Source of the DNA: Adiantum capillus-veneris | Taxonomy: Eukaryota; Streptophyta; Polypodiopsida; Polypodiales; Pteridaceae | Assembly (NCBI GenBank): GCA_014529385.2 | Contig: CM043943.1 | Coordinates: forward strand, 101,175,355 to 101,239,354 | Direction: 5' to 3' | DNA: 64,000 bases | Shown here: in pieces, positions 13,852 through 25,240 of the stretch | How the letters are laid out: each line of letters begins with the position of its first letter | How positions within the stretch are numbered: position 1 is the stretch's first letter | Made by a program: the position numbers and the translations under genes | The notes under the pieces: generated by a model | Told to the model about the DNA's origin: nothing | Seen by the model: only the letters and a program-made list of their open reading frames with translations | The model's database searches: none

Positions 13852-15440
13852 ATGGAGGAGAATCCGCACACCTTAACATAAGCATAAAAAAATGGCAAGG
13901 AACAAGCATATACCATACTCACAATGAGATGTATCCAAAGCGACACAAAGTATGGCACCAAGATGGAGTGTGTTGATTGCTTGCAAAAGATGAATACAAT
14001 AGGTAACGTATGGCAGGAAAATGAGAAGGAAACAAGATCGTAGGAGGCATAATGGAGAGATGGGAGTTGTTGGCGAGGAATATCATGAGTGTGTCCACCC
14101 TTCTTCTTCTTGAAATTGTGCCTTCAACCCTTAATTACAAGTGGTGTGGAGGTGTGGTGCTCATCTTTTGTGCATGGTGATGGTGATGATGATGGTGTTG
14201 TGATTATGTGATTAGGGTTCATGCTACAAGCATGTAGCACAAGAGTGTGTATGGATAGGTGTGTGTGTGTGTGTTCCCCCCCCCCCCCCCCCCCCCCAAA
14301 GTGAGCTCTCATGGCCTCCTTATATAGGGAAGGAGGGAAGGATTTAGCAATATTTCTATTTGAGGTGAGTGTCCCACTTTGGTGACTAGGAAAATGGGGT
14401 GCATGTGACTGTGGCTCCCATCTTGTCTCCTCATTAATTTAAAATACCAGAGTCAATAGAGAGAGAAGATGAGAGAATGTGGGTAGGATGTAGAGGATAG
14501 GAGATATTTACAATAGTCTAGCTTTGGCTAGACATAAGCTTATTAGGGAGAGAAGAGAGAGGTAAGAAATTTACAAGAGAGATTGTCAAAGGTGGATAGT
14601 TGTTGATGAGGATGGATCCTCCAAAAATGGTGATAGAATCTCTCTAGACTTGCCAAGACCTCATTAAAAGAGCTTTGTCTCTTGTAATCATGCTTGAAGA
14701 CTTGTAGAACCATAGCCATTCTAGAGGGAAGAAAATTGGAGATGGCCTGTGTCACGATTACACGAGAAAACTGGGGTCCACTACAAAAATCATATCTCCG
14801 TGTTCATAACTCCGAAAATTCTGAAAAAAATTCAGCTAAAAGTTGAGATCACGAGCTACATCTTTCATGTTGAACGCTCCTTCAGATTCGGGGTTCTTCT
14901 TTACTTAAAAAATTCAGCCAAATAATGTATTATTTGTGGCTGTAAAAGTCTTTTGGTGGTCCCCTTTGAGTGGACTTCTCTCTTGCCTTCAAGTGTAAGC
15001 TCCTTCATGTGTATGAAAACATGACCTAGAGTTTTGAAAAGATTGGCAATCATCTAGATGGAGGTATTATTGAAATTTGAAAGTGGGGTTGAGGTTTGAA
15101 AATGAAAACTAGTGAATAAAATATTTGGTAGGGTGGAATAATATATATACATGAAAAATATATTAGAAAATACTAAACTATATAATGTAATTTAGAATAT
15201 ATATATTTAATATTTAAGGTCAAAAGAGATATCAACAAAGAAAGCTTACTTATTTATGCTACATCGTGATTGATTAGCATAAGTTTTATTTATTTAATAA
15301 AGGCTAAAAATTTTATGGAAAAGGGAAGAAAAATCAAAAGTAACTTATATAATAGGAAATATTTTGGTAAAAGGGCAAAGATATATGGGGGGGTTCCCAT
15401 GCATGGAAAAGCTTGCCTCAGTGTCTATGAAACCTATATA
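13852..15440. other. No gene seen
   Basis: No protein-like ORF. It contains a TG run near 14,261-14,274, a run of 22 C (14,276-14,297) and a strongly AT-rich part near 15,110-15,220. Confidence 0.45.
14276..14297. repeat. Homopolymer run of 22 C
   Basis: Twenty-two consecutive C residues directly after a TG run; length uncertain for the usual technical reasons. Confidence 0.9.
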
Positions 15441-15463
15441 AATGACGCTCTAATGATCTGTTC

Positions 15464-15510
<47 letters not shown>

Positions 15511-15610
15511 TCTCTCTCCTTCTTTCATATCTTCCTTGTGTATGGTGTTTATGAAGCCTATATTAATGAAACTCTAGTGATCTCTTCCTCTCCCTCTCTC
15601 TCCTTCTCCC
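15441..15610. repeat. Direct repeats ending in CT microsatellite
   Basis: Two consecutive units of about 110 bp each read 'ctatgaa...cctata...tgatct' and end in a CT-rich run. The first run (about 15,470-15,518) is a long microsatellite and the second is short. This looks like a small local duplication seeded at the microsatellite. Confidence 0.7.
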
Positions 15611-15647
15611 ACATTCTCCTTGTGTCACGTGTCGACCCCTTACCATG

Positions 15648-15775
15648 CATCCTAGCCGCATTCTAAGCTAGGTGGTGCCCCTATTTTGTACCTCCCATGA
15701 TGAGGCCATCATGCATAGTATTGGGGTAGAGGCCAACAAGTCTATTTTGCATTTTTGCCTCTCATTTGGTGCGCC
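15648..15775. repeat. Inverted repeat arm (partner 13,452-13,590)
   Basis: Reverse-complement partner of the arm at 13,452-13,590. Confidence 0.8.
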
Positions 15776-16790
15776 CATGGAGGAGGCCTTTGCAAAGACC
15801 TTCAGTCAACAAAGAGTAGCAATGCATGCCATCAATCATGGATGAGTGGCCACAAAATTTTTCAAATTGGAAGACTGAAGGAGAGGAGACTGTAGAAGCA
15901 CTCAAGGCCTTCATCTAACTACTACTGGCAGGTTGTAGCATCATCAATATCCAAGAGGTAAGCTCCCCATCTTGCATTGCTTGTGATAATCACAAATCAA
16001 GAGCATTAAGAGGGAGGGAATCAAAATGTCATCACTGTTGTCCACCAAAGAATTCTATCAATGAGTGCCGACAGAGGAGGTGAAGAAACAACGGTGAGGT
16101 TTTCTTTTTAAAACTGCATTAGCACTCTCACATCAGCTAGATTTTGTGAAGCACCAAGTGTTTCTCTCCAACGGTCAAAGTTCAAGCCACAAAGCCTAAA
16201 GAATTTTGGTGGAAGCAAGTAGGCGTACGCTCTCTCTAGGCCTAGAGAGCTCAAGTGAAGTACGGCCACCCAAGCATCACCGGTGCATGCAAAATGGAAA
16301 ACCGATTGAGGTAGACTCTTCTCACCCAGTGTGTTCTGAACCCAATATGGAGGGTTATGTGGACTTCAATAAGAGGTAGAGACCTATGGTGAAGGTGTCA
16401 CCTTGTCAACACTTAAGGTATGCAACTCTAGTATTTGAAGCCTTGCCCTAGACCCAACGTGGATAATAACAATAGGCCAGAAGTATTTTCTTTTCGTTTC
16501 TTGCAACACATGCATGTTAACGTGTACATTGATAGAAATATATTCTACCAGCAAAATATTGTTTTCCTATTTGGAGTAAAGATGCTTGATGAGATACTTA
16601 GATCCCCACGTCCCATCATCTTGCCCATTCTTGATTATACCACTCTTTTGAGGTAAGCATATTTATTCCATTCTAGCCGTGCGCTCTTATTAGCTCCTGC
16701 TCAAGTTCTCCACCCATGTATAAACCTTTATGAATCACTAAGCCATTCCAAAAAAATAAAAAATAAAATTGTCTTCTCATTGATTTACTA
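15776..16790. other. Probable leader of the gypsy element; no gene seen
   Basis: No recognisable protein. It lies directly upstream of the gypsy gag region on the plus strand and may be its leader or an unrecognised 5' LTR. I found no primer-binding site. Confidence 0.35.
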
Positions 16791-16799
16791 CCATGGCAA

Positions 16800-17848
16800 G
16801 TGTCTCTTTTCACACAGTCAGTGGCAAAAAGGGAGAAGACATCAACATCGATTTTTTGGATAACTTAGACATCGCTTGTGTGGTTTCCAATAAGGATGAA
16901 GATGCCTCACAACTACGAATCTTTCCTATATAGATGAAAGTAGAGTCCAAGTCTTGGTACAATGCTTTGCCCAAGCTACCAAGGATGCAGGGGCTTACTA
17001 CGTGCTGCATTCGTGGAAGATTTTGGTGGAGGGACAAGCTCAAAAAAGTTATGGTAGCTGAAAAAGTTAAAGCAAGGAGGTCTACTAGAGTATGCCACTT
17101 ACGAATCCAAGTGAAGATGAATTGCCTCACTGGAGAAAGGTGAAGGAGCACCTAATGTCCTAAAGAAGGACTATTTCATTGCTGGCATGAGGTCGCCGCC
17201 TAAGGAGAATGTAAAGGAGAGATTCCTTGCAACATATGAGTTGGTAGTGGAAGTAGCCTGCCTTAAAGACAAGAAGCTACGCATGCAAGGAAGAGTCAAC
17301 GAGTCTGAGGAATCAACCTCAATCCGATTAACAGCTACTCAAAAAACCTAACCATAAGAGACATCAGAAGAGCAGCAAGACCTGTTAAGCCACATCACCA
17401 CTAAGCTGGAGAATCTATCTGTACATTTGGTACAACAAGGGAATGCACACAACCACAATCAAGAGAAGGAAGAGGAGAACGAAGGCAGAACCAAGAATAC
17501 CACTGCTACAATTGTGGGGAAGATGGTCATGGCATGCATTACTGCCCACATCCAAGGAGGAGAAATTTCAACAAAGGAGCCAGACAAAACCATATTTCAC
17601 CACCATCGAGAGAAAGACCACCACCACCAAGGGCACCACAACAAGCACCATTTGTGAAAATCCTACAACCACCCATTCAACCACATCCATCACCACCACC
17701 ACAACCTCTCATTCCACCCTTACCACCACCACCAGTCGGTAACCAGGCAGTAAGTGTCATTTGTCTTGAAGATAAGGGAAAGGATAAAGTGGAGGAGAAT
17801 ATCAAGGTAATGTCAAAGGGTAAGAACAAGGTTAAAGGATGGGCGTAA
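16800..17848 (+). pseudogene. gag: gypsy gag (capsid and zinc-knuckle nucleocapsid)
   Basis: The N-terminal part, in shifting frames, contains the capsid-type phrase 'SWYNALPKLP' near 16,950-16,982 and further on a phrase like 'YFIAGMRSPPKE' (17,170-17,205), both typical of plant gypsy gag. A CCHC zinc knuckle, 'CYNCGEDGHGMHYC' (C-x2-C-x4-H-x4-C), lies at about 17,500-17,545. After it comes a proline- and histidine-rich linker (17,590-17,740) and a lysine-rich end. Several frameshifts separate these parts. Gag would package element RNA into cytoplasmic particles; this copy cannot make a full protein. Confidence 0.8.
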
Positions 17849-18089
17849 AGCATGCTAAGCATGGTGAATCTTCCCAAAAGGAAGAAAATATGAAAAATAG
17901 AGGGGAATCTAGCAAAAAGCCATCCAAGTCACGACATAAAATTCACATTGTAGATTTCTCTTTGGATGAATGTTGTTCTAAACCATATGATTTGGTTTGA
18001 GATGTTTCTGTGCAGGGCCCAAAAATCACATGGCCCCCCTAGTTACTCCACCTAGCACCTAGGGTGAGGAGACAATGGAGAATTATGGT

Positions 18090-18500
18090 TAGCACGAGAT
18101 GACCAAAGCCAAAGATAGTTGTGGCTATCTCTAGGAGGAATCTAGATGATATACTGTCAATGATGGATGCTGACATCAAAGCGCAACACATCTCCAATAT
18201 CTACATCAATGGTGGTCCACAAATATGCATCATGAGTGAAAAAATGATGCACCGTTTTGGTTTAGAGGTGAATAGGCTGGCACCATGCTGAGCCAAAATG
18301 GCAAATAATGTAAAAGTTCAATGTTTTGGTGTTATAAATGCAGTTAGGATAAAGGCGTTCAATGTTTTGGTGTTATAAATGCAGTTAGGATAAAGGCGTT
18401 CAACATCGAGGTAGATGTGGACATCTTTGTCATGCCACACAAAGAGGAGGGCTATCTATCATTCTAGGGAGGCCTTGGCTTATGGCTATGAGAGATAAGT
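18090..18500 (+). pseudogene. gypsy protease remnant
   Basis: The reading resembles the retropepsin region that precedes reverse transcriptase in Tat elements. The usual active-site D-S/T/G-G is replaced by 'NGG' in 'YINGGPQI' near 18,205-18,230. A 41-bp exact tandem duplication at 18,317-18,398 and later frameshifts add to the decay. Confidence 0.55.
18317..18398 (+). repeat. 41-bp tandem duplication
   Basis: The 41-bp unit starting 'ttcaatgttttggtg' at 18,317 is followed immediately by an identical second copy at 18,358. Because 41 is not a multiple of three, it shifts the frame of the protease remnant. The lack of differences suggests a recent event. Confidence 0.9.
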
Positions 18501-18989
18501 AGTACTAGGACATTGGCATAATCCAGATGAAGGATTCCAAAGGAAATCCAATACTTTATGACATGAGGACAGGTCGGCAACGCGACATCGATCTAGAAAC
18601 CTCTATGGATGAGTTTTCTAGTAGGTGACTCTTCAACCACTTCAGAGGAGGAGTCAATAGTGACTAAAGAAAGCGATATTAACATTGAGGTGATGGGGGT
18701 CATTCTCAAGGACCCTAAGAGGATGGAACAACTTGATGTATCATCATCAAACCAAGGGGAGACACCAAGTATATAACCTCTGGGAGAAGCAAGTAAGCTA
18801 CATCGAATGCTCTCTAGTGAGTTTTGTGGGAAGGAGCGTGAAGATTATATTTTGATTCTAAGTAATTTTACCATGAACATGATAAAATCACTAGCATCAT
18901 AATATTTCAGCATCACATTAAGCTCAAGGAGGGAAGTAAACCTATAGTGCAAAAGCTCAAGCGGCTAGGAGTAATTCAACAGGAGGCCT

Positions 18990-19400
18990 TGCTCTCAAAG
19001 AGGTAAGAAAATTTCTAGAAGCAGGTTTCATCTATCTTGTTGAAGAATCGAAGTGGGTTTCTCTAGTAATAGTCACACCAAATAAGAATGATAAGTGGAG
19101 GGCTTGTGTTGATTACAAGCCCCTTAATGTAGCCACAAAGAGGGACCATTTTCCTCTTCCTTTCCAATGAAATTCTCAATGAGGTAGCGAGACATGAGTG
19201 CTACATGGTATGTGATGGCTACTCAGGCACTACCAAATTAGCATCACTGAAGACGATAAAAATAAGACAACCTTCATCACACCATGGGGATGTTTTTATT
19301 ACAGAGTTATGCCTTTTGGTCTCACCAATGCTCCATCCACTTTTCAGCACTATGTGACATTTGTTTTTTAGCTTGGCTTTGATTCTCCCATCAATACAAA
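18990..19400 (+). pseudogene. pol: gypsy reverse transcriptase remnant
   Basis: The phrase 'KWRACVDYKPLN' (about 19,096-19,130) is the fingers motif of gypsy reverse transcriptase. The motif B region 'TPWGCFYYRVMPFGLTNAP' follows at about 19,276-19,335. Stops interrupt the part between them, and the motif with the catalytic YxDD is not recognisable because the sequence departs after about 19,370. Confidence 0.85.
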
Positions 19401-19499
19401 GAAGTTGGTCTCTTTTCTTCAAAATGTGAGATATTTGAGTAGGTTTGTTCACCTACTCTCTCAAGTGGTTCTTTTTTTACAACAAGTTACTCATAAAGA

Positions 19500-19960
19500 G
19501 ATCTTCACTTGGAGTGAAGAAAATGAACAATAGTTCAATGAGGTAAAACAAATTCTAGCCTCACTTCTGACCATTGCACCTCCAAAGTAGGACGAGCCAG
19601 ATTATATAAACCCTAGTGTGGCCAATGACACACTTGGGGTGGTATTGATGCAAAAGGATCCTCAAACTTCTTTCATGCGTCCTATCTACTTCTCTAGTCA
19701 CATGATGACTCCATCTGAAAAGGGATGCACAGCAGTGGAGAACATGGTGCTTGCATTAATGTTTGCTACCACCAAATTTCACTCTTATTTATTGTCTAGA
19801 CCATTCATAATCTTAACAATGGAAGAAGTATTTCCTTATGTATAGTAAAACATGGATGTTTCTTCTAGGATTTCCAAATGGCTCACAAGGTTGCAAGAGT
19901 TTGACTACACAATGCAAGTGGAGAGTTCCACCACATGAGCCAGTCTAGGAGGCATTCTCA
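19500..19960 (+). pseudogene. pol: gypsy RNase H remnant
   Basis: The frame from 19,618 reads 'VANDTLGVVLMQKD', then 'PIYFSSHMMTPSEKG' and 'ALMFATTKFHSYLL', which is the standard RNase H segment following gypsy reverse transcriptase. A TAG at 19,843-19,845 interrupts it. The continuation around 19,860-19,925 still reads as the connection domain in the same frame. Confidence 0.85.
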
Positions 19961-20023
19961 CTCATGCCACTATGAAAAGAAGTTGAAGAGCAAGACAAGC
20001 TAAGTGACAAAGAAATAACACCT

Positions 20024-20527
20024 GTGTTGGAAGTCCCTAAGTTGGAAAGGGCTCACTCTCTTTTCTTTAATGGAGCTTATAAGAGGACAGTGGATAAAGC
20101 TACAGTGGGCATTGTCATCTTCAACAAACAAAGGGAAAAGGTATTCTCCATTGGGCATCTCTGGGATTCCCACTCCAACAATGAGGTAGAATATGCAGCT
20201 TTAACTCTTGGGTTAGAGTGGTGTGTGACACAAGGTATTCAATGCTTAAGTGTATTTGGTGATGCCATGCTTTTAATAAAAAAAATACAAGGAACTTGGG
20301 CTTGTAAAAATCATAAATTTCTAGGCCACTCGCACCAAGCTAGAAAAGTTTTTGGGAAGTTTCAAGTTGTAAAATTACATCATGTCCCTCGAGCAGAAAA
20401 CCAAGAAGCAGATGCTCTAGCTGGAGAGAAGCTACAAAATGTTCTAGTGGTCGGTGCTATCGAGTTGAAGCTGCCTCTCTTCAAGGTAGTGATTCTATGC
20501 CTGACATCAAGAGTTTTTTGGACATAG
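20024..20527 (+). CDS. pol: Second (plant-type) RNase H domain of the Tat element
   Basis: This open stretch of about 167 codons matches the additional RNase HI-type domain of Tat elements. It begins around 'LFFNGAYKR', where the usual first catalytic Asp of 'FDGA' appears as Asn. It continues with 'NNEVEYAALTLGLEWC' (catalytic Glu), 'VFGDAMLLIKKIQG' (catalytic Asp) and 'HVPRAENQEADALA' (final His/Asp region). It is the longest uninterrupted piece of the element. The Asp-to-Asn change at the first catalytic position suggests an inactive enzyme. It is part of the decayed pol and not an independent gene. Confidence 0.85.
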   Translation: MLEVPKLERAHSLFFNGAYKRTVDKATVGIVIFNKQREKVFSIGHLWDSHSNNEVEYAALTLGLEWCVTQGIQCLSVFGDAMLLIKKIQGTWACKNHKFLGHSHQARKVFGKFQVVKLHHVPRAENQEADALAGEKLQNVLVVGAIELKLPLFKVVILCLTSRVFWT

Positions 20528-20559
20528 GAGAGTGTCCTAAATATCTTACTAAGAGCCAA

Positions 20560-21303
20560 AAGTAGTGTCTTGTGTGCAAGGCAACAAAATACCGTTTTAT
20601 CAATGATGACCTCTACTGCAAGGGTAAGGATCAAATTCTTAGGTGTGTACCTCTCTCTAGAGAGATCACAAAAATAATTTCAAGTGGCCATGATGGTGTT
20701 TGTGGAGGGAACTTTGCACTTGACGTCACCAGTAGAAAGGCTCTACAAGTTGGGTTTGTGTGACCTAGTTTACAAAGAGATGTGCATCATTGGTGAAAAT
20801 CATGTAAAGAGTGTCTAAAGGATAGTGATAGGAGGATCACATATGAGCCACATGCTCCTATTATCTCTTATGGACCATTGGAGAAATGGAAATTGATGCC
20901 ATTGGGCCTTTGATAAGGAGCCAATCAAGTAAATTGTATATCATTATGGGTGTGGACTACATGATTAGATCAACTGAAGCAGTTGCTACCACCTGAATGA
21001 AGTGGCTAAGCTTTTGTTTGGAAAATATTTTTTGCAGTTTTGGCACTCCTCTTGAAATAATGTCTGATGGGGGACCAACAGTTTCTACCACCCAAATTTG
21101 GTAAGGAGGTGGCTAAGTTTGTATTTGAAAACATTTGTTGCCATTTTGGCACTCCTCTTGAAATAATTTATAACAAGGGACGAGGTTTTAGAGGAGACCT
21201 AGTAGGAGAGCTGATGGAGAAGCTGGGTATCTCACGACAACACCCAAATCCCTACTACCCACAATGCAATGGTTTGGTGGAAATAGCACTTGAGGATAAA
21301 TAG
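20560..21303 (+). pseudogene. pol: gypsy integrase remnant
   Basis: The zinc-binding N-terminus ends in 'KSCKEC' near 20,805. The core follows with 'GVDYMIRSTEA' (first Asp, about 20,950) and 'HPNPYYPQCNGLVE' (Glu, about 21,238-21,282). A stretch of about 63 bp at 21,001-21,063 is repeated, diverged, at 21,108-21,170, so part of the core is duplicated. TAG, TGA and frameshifts are frequent. Confidence 0.85.
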
Positions 21304-21730
21304 CCATAGGATGTTGTACCATGTCCCAAAAGTTTAATTTCTAATCTTGAGATTAAATAAAGTTTTGGGGACTCACTCTATAGGATCAACATGATCACAA
21401 ACCTTTAATATTGTTGTCCACGAAAGCCAAAATTTTAAACTAATGAGCCAAATAGGAGGATACACCAGTAGTTGGATATACCTAATCATCTCCAAATCTC
21501 TCACAAAGTCTTCTCTTCCTACCTCATGTGTGTGTGGAGGGAATCCCTGGAAACCTTTATGTCACTCTTCCTAGGCCTCTATCCCCAATTTGCAAACCTC
21601 TCATCCCGATCGGATGATATCTACTTACCATCCTATACTTTCATCACGACAATAAAACGACAACAAAGACAACATTGACATCGACAACTAGGTCATGTCA
21701 GGGACGGCATGATCGAGGAGGGGGGGAGTG

Positions 21731-21838
21731 TTGACAGCTAGTTCAACAACATGACATAACACAACAAAGCCTTATTCTTTGAGAGTTATGGAATGTTGTG
21801 GATTATGGTCATAAACATCATTTGGTAAAAGTAGGGAT
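21731..21838 (+). mobile_element. Truncated gypsy 3' LTR (5' end only)
   Basis: A purine tract (about 21,716-21,730) precedes 'tgttgacagctag'. The next 108 bases match the beginnings of the LTRs at 3,694 and (reverse) at 34,250. Similarity stops abruptly at 21,838. Confidence 0.8.
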
Positions 21839-21899
21839 TCCAGTTGATTTTCGTTCGATCTGCTCTTCGTCATTGAGGATTTATTTGTTCCTACATCAA

Positions 21900-22560
21900 C
21901 GTGATCAAAGCTGCATTTTCCATTGTTAGCTTTTGTGTGCCGTGCAATTCATTGTACTGCTTCTACTTTTGATACATGACTTAATTTTAGTGCAACAAAC
22001 CCCAGCTATTTCCCCACGTTAGTAACTTGCTTTAAAAGGGCTTTATCTGACATCATTTGTGATAGATGACCATCTATGAATTATCATCGTTCATTTGTTC
22101 CCAAAATTCATATACATGATGTACAAGGTATGTAGATGGTATATAGATGGCTATCATTGCTTCAATTTTGAAAAAATTGCAGCTTTGGCTAGCTAGGGTT
22201 TTAAAAAAATATATCATAAACCCTTAGCTTGTACTCTCGATGCATAGCCTCCTGAAAAAGTTTTGCTTGATTTGGGCTTGTATTTGGCATACAAGCTAAC
22301 TTTTTGGATTTTAGTCTCAAGAATGACCGATGGGCATCTCTGGAACCTTCTGTTCTTGTCAGTCCCGTTAGTCCCTTTTGCTTGTTAGGCTTCATTAAGT
22401 CACATACAAGATAGAAGATTTACAGTATAAAGATCAACTTCCTGTATACGGCCTTGTAGTCGCATGAAGTGACTGATAGGCAACTTTACACTTGACGGGT
22501 TCTTTCATTTAGTCGCATCTCCAACTTCCTTTGTCCTTGTAGTCCATCCCGGATTTTTAT
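21900..22560. repeat. Inverted repeat arm (partner 2,480-3,230)
   Basis: Reverse-complement partner of the arm near the left end of the window; the shared text includes 'gttaggcttcattaagtcac' at about 22,385. Confidence 0.75.
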
Positions 22561-23600
22561 GACCATTCTCAATCATTTTTTACCTCATAATGTTGTCGAA
22601 GGTTGATCAACATTCTTTCTGACCTCTAACTTCTAGCCTTGTGCATATGGCTTCTAAGACATGATTTGTAAAGTGTCTTCATTTTCTTGAACTTCCTTTG
22701 CTTTGTACTGCTCGACATCTCTTTAGTCTTTTCTTCATCTGGATTATGGATTTTTTTTTGTTTTTCTCAAGAAAATCGCAAAAAACGACTAAATAAAACA
22801 AAAAATCAACTCAACTCTAAAAGCAAAATCATTCCAATAGAATTTGAAATGTTATGTACATTGTACAATGGCCTTCGGGGCTCATATATGGCTTTTGTCC
22901 CCGTACTCCTCTTGTAACTCTACTACGAGGGAATATTCTTTGGATTTTGCGAAAAAAATCATCACAATCAAACGCAAAAACTCAATATAACTCACAAAAC
23001 ATTGCCCTCAAATATTTATATATTAGGTCTGCATTTAGAATTCTTCCCCCCCTCCTATTTGGAGTCCTCCTCGATGACAAGGTATCACCAAGGGTATGTG
23101 TTGTGCTTGGGCAATCAAAATTTTTGCCTATGTAGGCCTTGTAAGGTATCCCTACTATGCATACACAGTCAATGCATGGAAACTATTTATGTTGTGCAAG
23201 ATGTGGGTATAAGAAATTTTCTTATTGGTATTTGATGGCGAGGCTTCCTATTTGAAGCAATGTGATTCTCATTAAAGCTCCTGTGCCGTTTGCTTGATGG
23301 AAGGTTGTAGAGCTTTTTTGAAGGCTTACTTATTTGTTTGATGATTCTTTGGAATCTAGTTAGCCTTATTGTTGGTTGTTGTATTTAGCAATGTTCCTCA
23401 GAGTGGGTTTTGGCTTGAACGGAGTGAAGTGCTCTCTTCTAACTATACTGTATCTGTAGGAGGAATTGAAATAATTCAAGCGATGGTGCAGTAACATTAG
23501 TGTTTTTGGTATCCTTTGGGACCCACTTCTTCGTGATTTTTGGGTGATAGTCCGAAGAGAAATTTAGCCTTGTCCCTCAATTCTTAAAGAGACCCTTCCA
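22561..23600. other. No gene seen
   Basis: Only short ORFs without recognisable domains; the rightmost part may belong to the gypsy scrap that follows. Confidence 0.4.
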
Positions 23601-23930
23601 AAAATTACTGGTCATTCTAGGATCTCTAACACTATGGACATTGGCAAGCCATGGTACTTGAAGACTTGTGAAATGAAGAGGGTTTCCATTTGATGGGATT
23701 TGATAGTCTTTTTGACAGGTATAAAATGATCTTGTTTACTGAACCTGTCTATTATCGTCCATATTCCCGTATTCCTATGGATAGACTTAGGCAATCCAAA
23801 GATAAATCCATGGATATGCTCTCCATGGTGAATTAGGGATTGGCAAAGGTTGAAGCAATCCACGTTGCTTCCCTCTATCAAACTTTGTGTTTCAGCATAC
23901 CACACATTTAGAAACATACTCTTGTATGTT
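23600..23930 (-). pseudogene. gypsy integrase core scrap
   Basis: On the minus strand the reading contains 'GFIFGLPKSIHRN', 'WTIIDRFSKQDHFIPVKKT' and 'FKYHGLPMSIV', the typical order around the first catalytic Asp of gypsy integrase (here in 'TIIDRFSKQ'). Only this segment is present. It abuts the copia element, so one inserted into or recombined with the other. Confidence 0.85.
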
Positions 23931-24379
23931 TGCTTTCATGGTAGGCCAATAGAAATATGTTTCAATCCCTTTTAGGGTAGACTGAGTCTTTGGTTGCTTC
24001 GTTAGTGATTCTCATTTGGGAACCCATACTTGTCCCTACTTCCTTTGTGTTTGAAGAGACTTCTTTGGGATCCACCTTGTCTTTGTGTGATTCTTCAGCG
24101 GTATTTCCTTCCCCGTCCTCTTCATGAGGGTTGTGAACTTGAGGGTTTTGAGCGTCAAAAAGCTATTGAGCCCACTTTGGTAGTGGCTTTTCCTGTGATG
24201 CTGCAACATGCTGGTTAGATTTATTTGAGTCATCATTAGACAACTCTTCCTCTTGATTTTTTACCTGACTTTGGTCTAGCACATGGTGAGTTATTTCTTC
24301 ATTTGATGAGAAAGTGGATGAACCTGGTTTCTCCACCGTATGTGGCCCTTCTTCAAATACCACATCCCGACTAGTGAGT

Positions 24380-25240
24380 ATTTTCTTTGCCTCTAGAAAT
24401 AGAGTCTATAAGCCTTAGAATCTTCATTGTATCCGAGAAATACTCACTTCTTGCTTTTGGCTTCTAACTTTGTTCTTTGTGAATCAGGAATATGTGCATA
24501 ACAAAAACACCCAAATGTTTTGAAATGCAAGACTGAAGGTTTCTTACCAAAATAGGCTTCTTGAGGTGTTTTCTCTTTCAAAGCCTTTGTGTAGCTTTGA
24601 TTGAGAATGTACACTGCTATACTTACTGCTTCGGCCGAGATCTATGTGTACCAACTCTAGAGGAGACTGAGCTCGATTACTACTCTCTTATGAAAATGTC
24701 TTTCTTTGTTGTTTGCCCATCATGCAAGCCTCAAAAAATTCATTCAAATCTGAGATTTGAGGCATGTGTGCCACCATCCCAAATTTTTGCATCTCTTTTA
24801 GCACAGCAACGCTTAAGTGGCCAAATCTCTCATGCCATTATTGAGTTGTATCTTTTTCTGTAGTGATCGTCATAAGTGCAAAAAATTCATAGAGGTTGTT
24901 GTACCTTAAGCCCTTTCCCACTGTGCTGCCTTTAGAATCCAATATTTTTGCTCCATTCTTCTTGAAACAGACTTCAAGATCACGATTAGTGATTGCAACA
25001 ATGGACAACAAATTCTTCTTGATTTGAGGCACGTACAACACATTAGAGAGCTCTTTAGTTTCACCTAGCTGCTAAAAAAGAAATTGTCCCAGACCCTTCA
25101 GCTAGACATTTTGCATTACTCTCAAAAATTACACTTATGGGTTCCTATAGAGGCTTCCATGAACTATATCAGTCTTTCTTACTAGTCATATGTCAGGATG
25201 CACCACTATCTAGAATCCAAGAACCATCAACAAGCACAAA
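24380..25240 (-). pseudogene. pol: copia protease, pre-integrase and post-integrase remnants
   Basis: The protease active site reads 'DSGAS' and then a TGA where Trp is usual (about 25,190-25,205). The segment 25,041-24,838 contains 'LYVPQIKKNLLSI', the standard stretch between copia protease and integrase. Near 24,440-24,520 a reading like 'CFCYAHIPDSQRTKLEAKS' followed by 'FLGYNEDSKAYRL' is the segment after the integrase core. Stops and frameshifts separate these pieces, and most of the integrase core is missing or unrecognisable. Confidence 0.8.

Larger units (their letters stand above)
16800..21838 (+). mobile_element. Decayed Ty3/gypsy retrotransposon, Tat lineage
   Basis: In order on the plus strand are a gag with zinc knuckle, a degenerate protease, reverse transcriptase, RNase H, a second plant-type RNase H, an integrase, a purine tract and the first 108 bp of a 3' LTR (21,731-21,838). 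The second RNase H marks the Tat lineage of plant gypsy elements. Stops and frameshifts occur throughout, so the copy is dead. The 3' LTR is cut off at 21,838, where the inverted repeat family begins. No 5' LTR was found. Confidence 0.9.
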
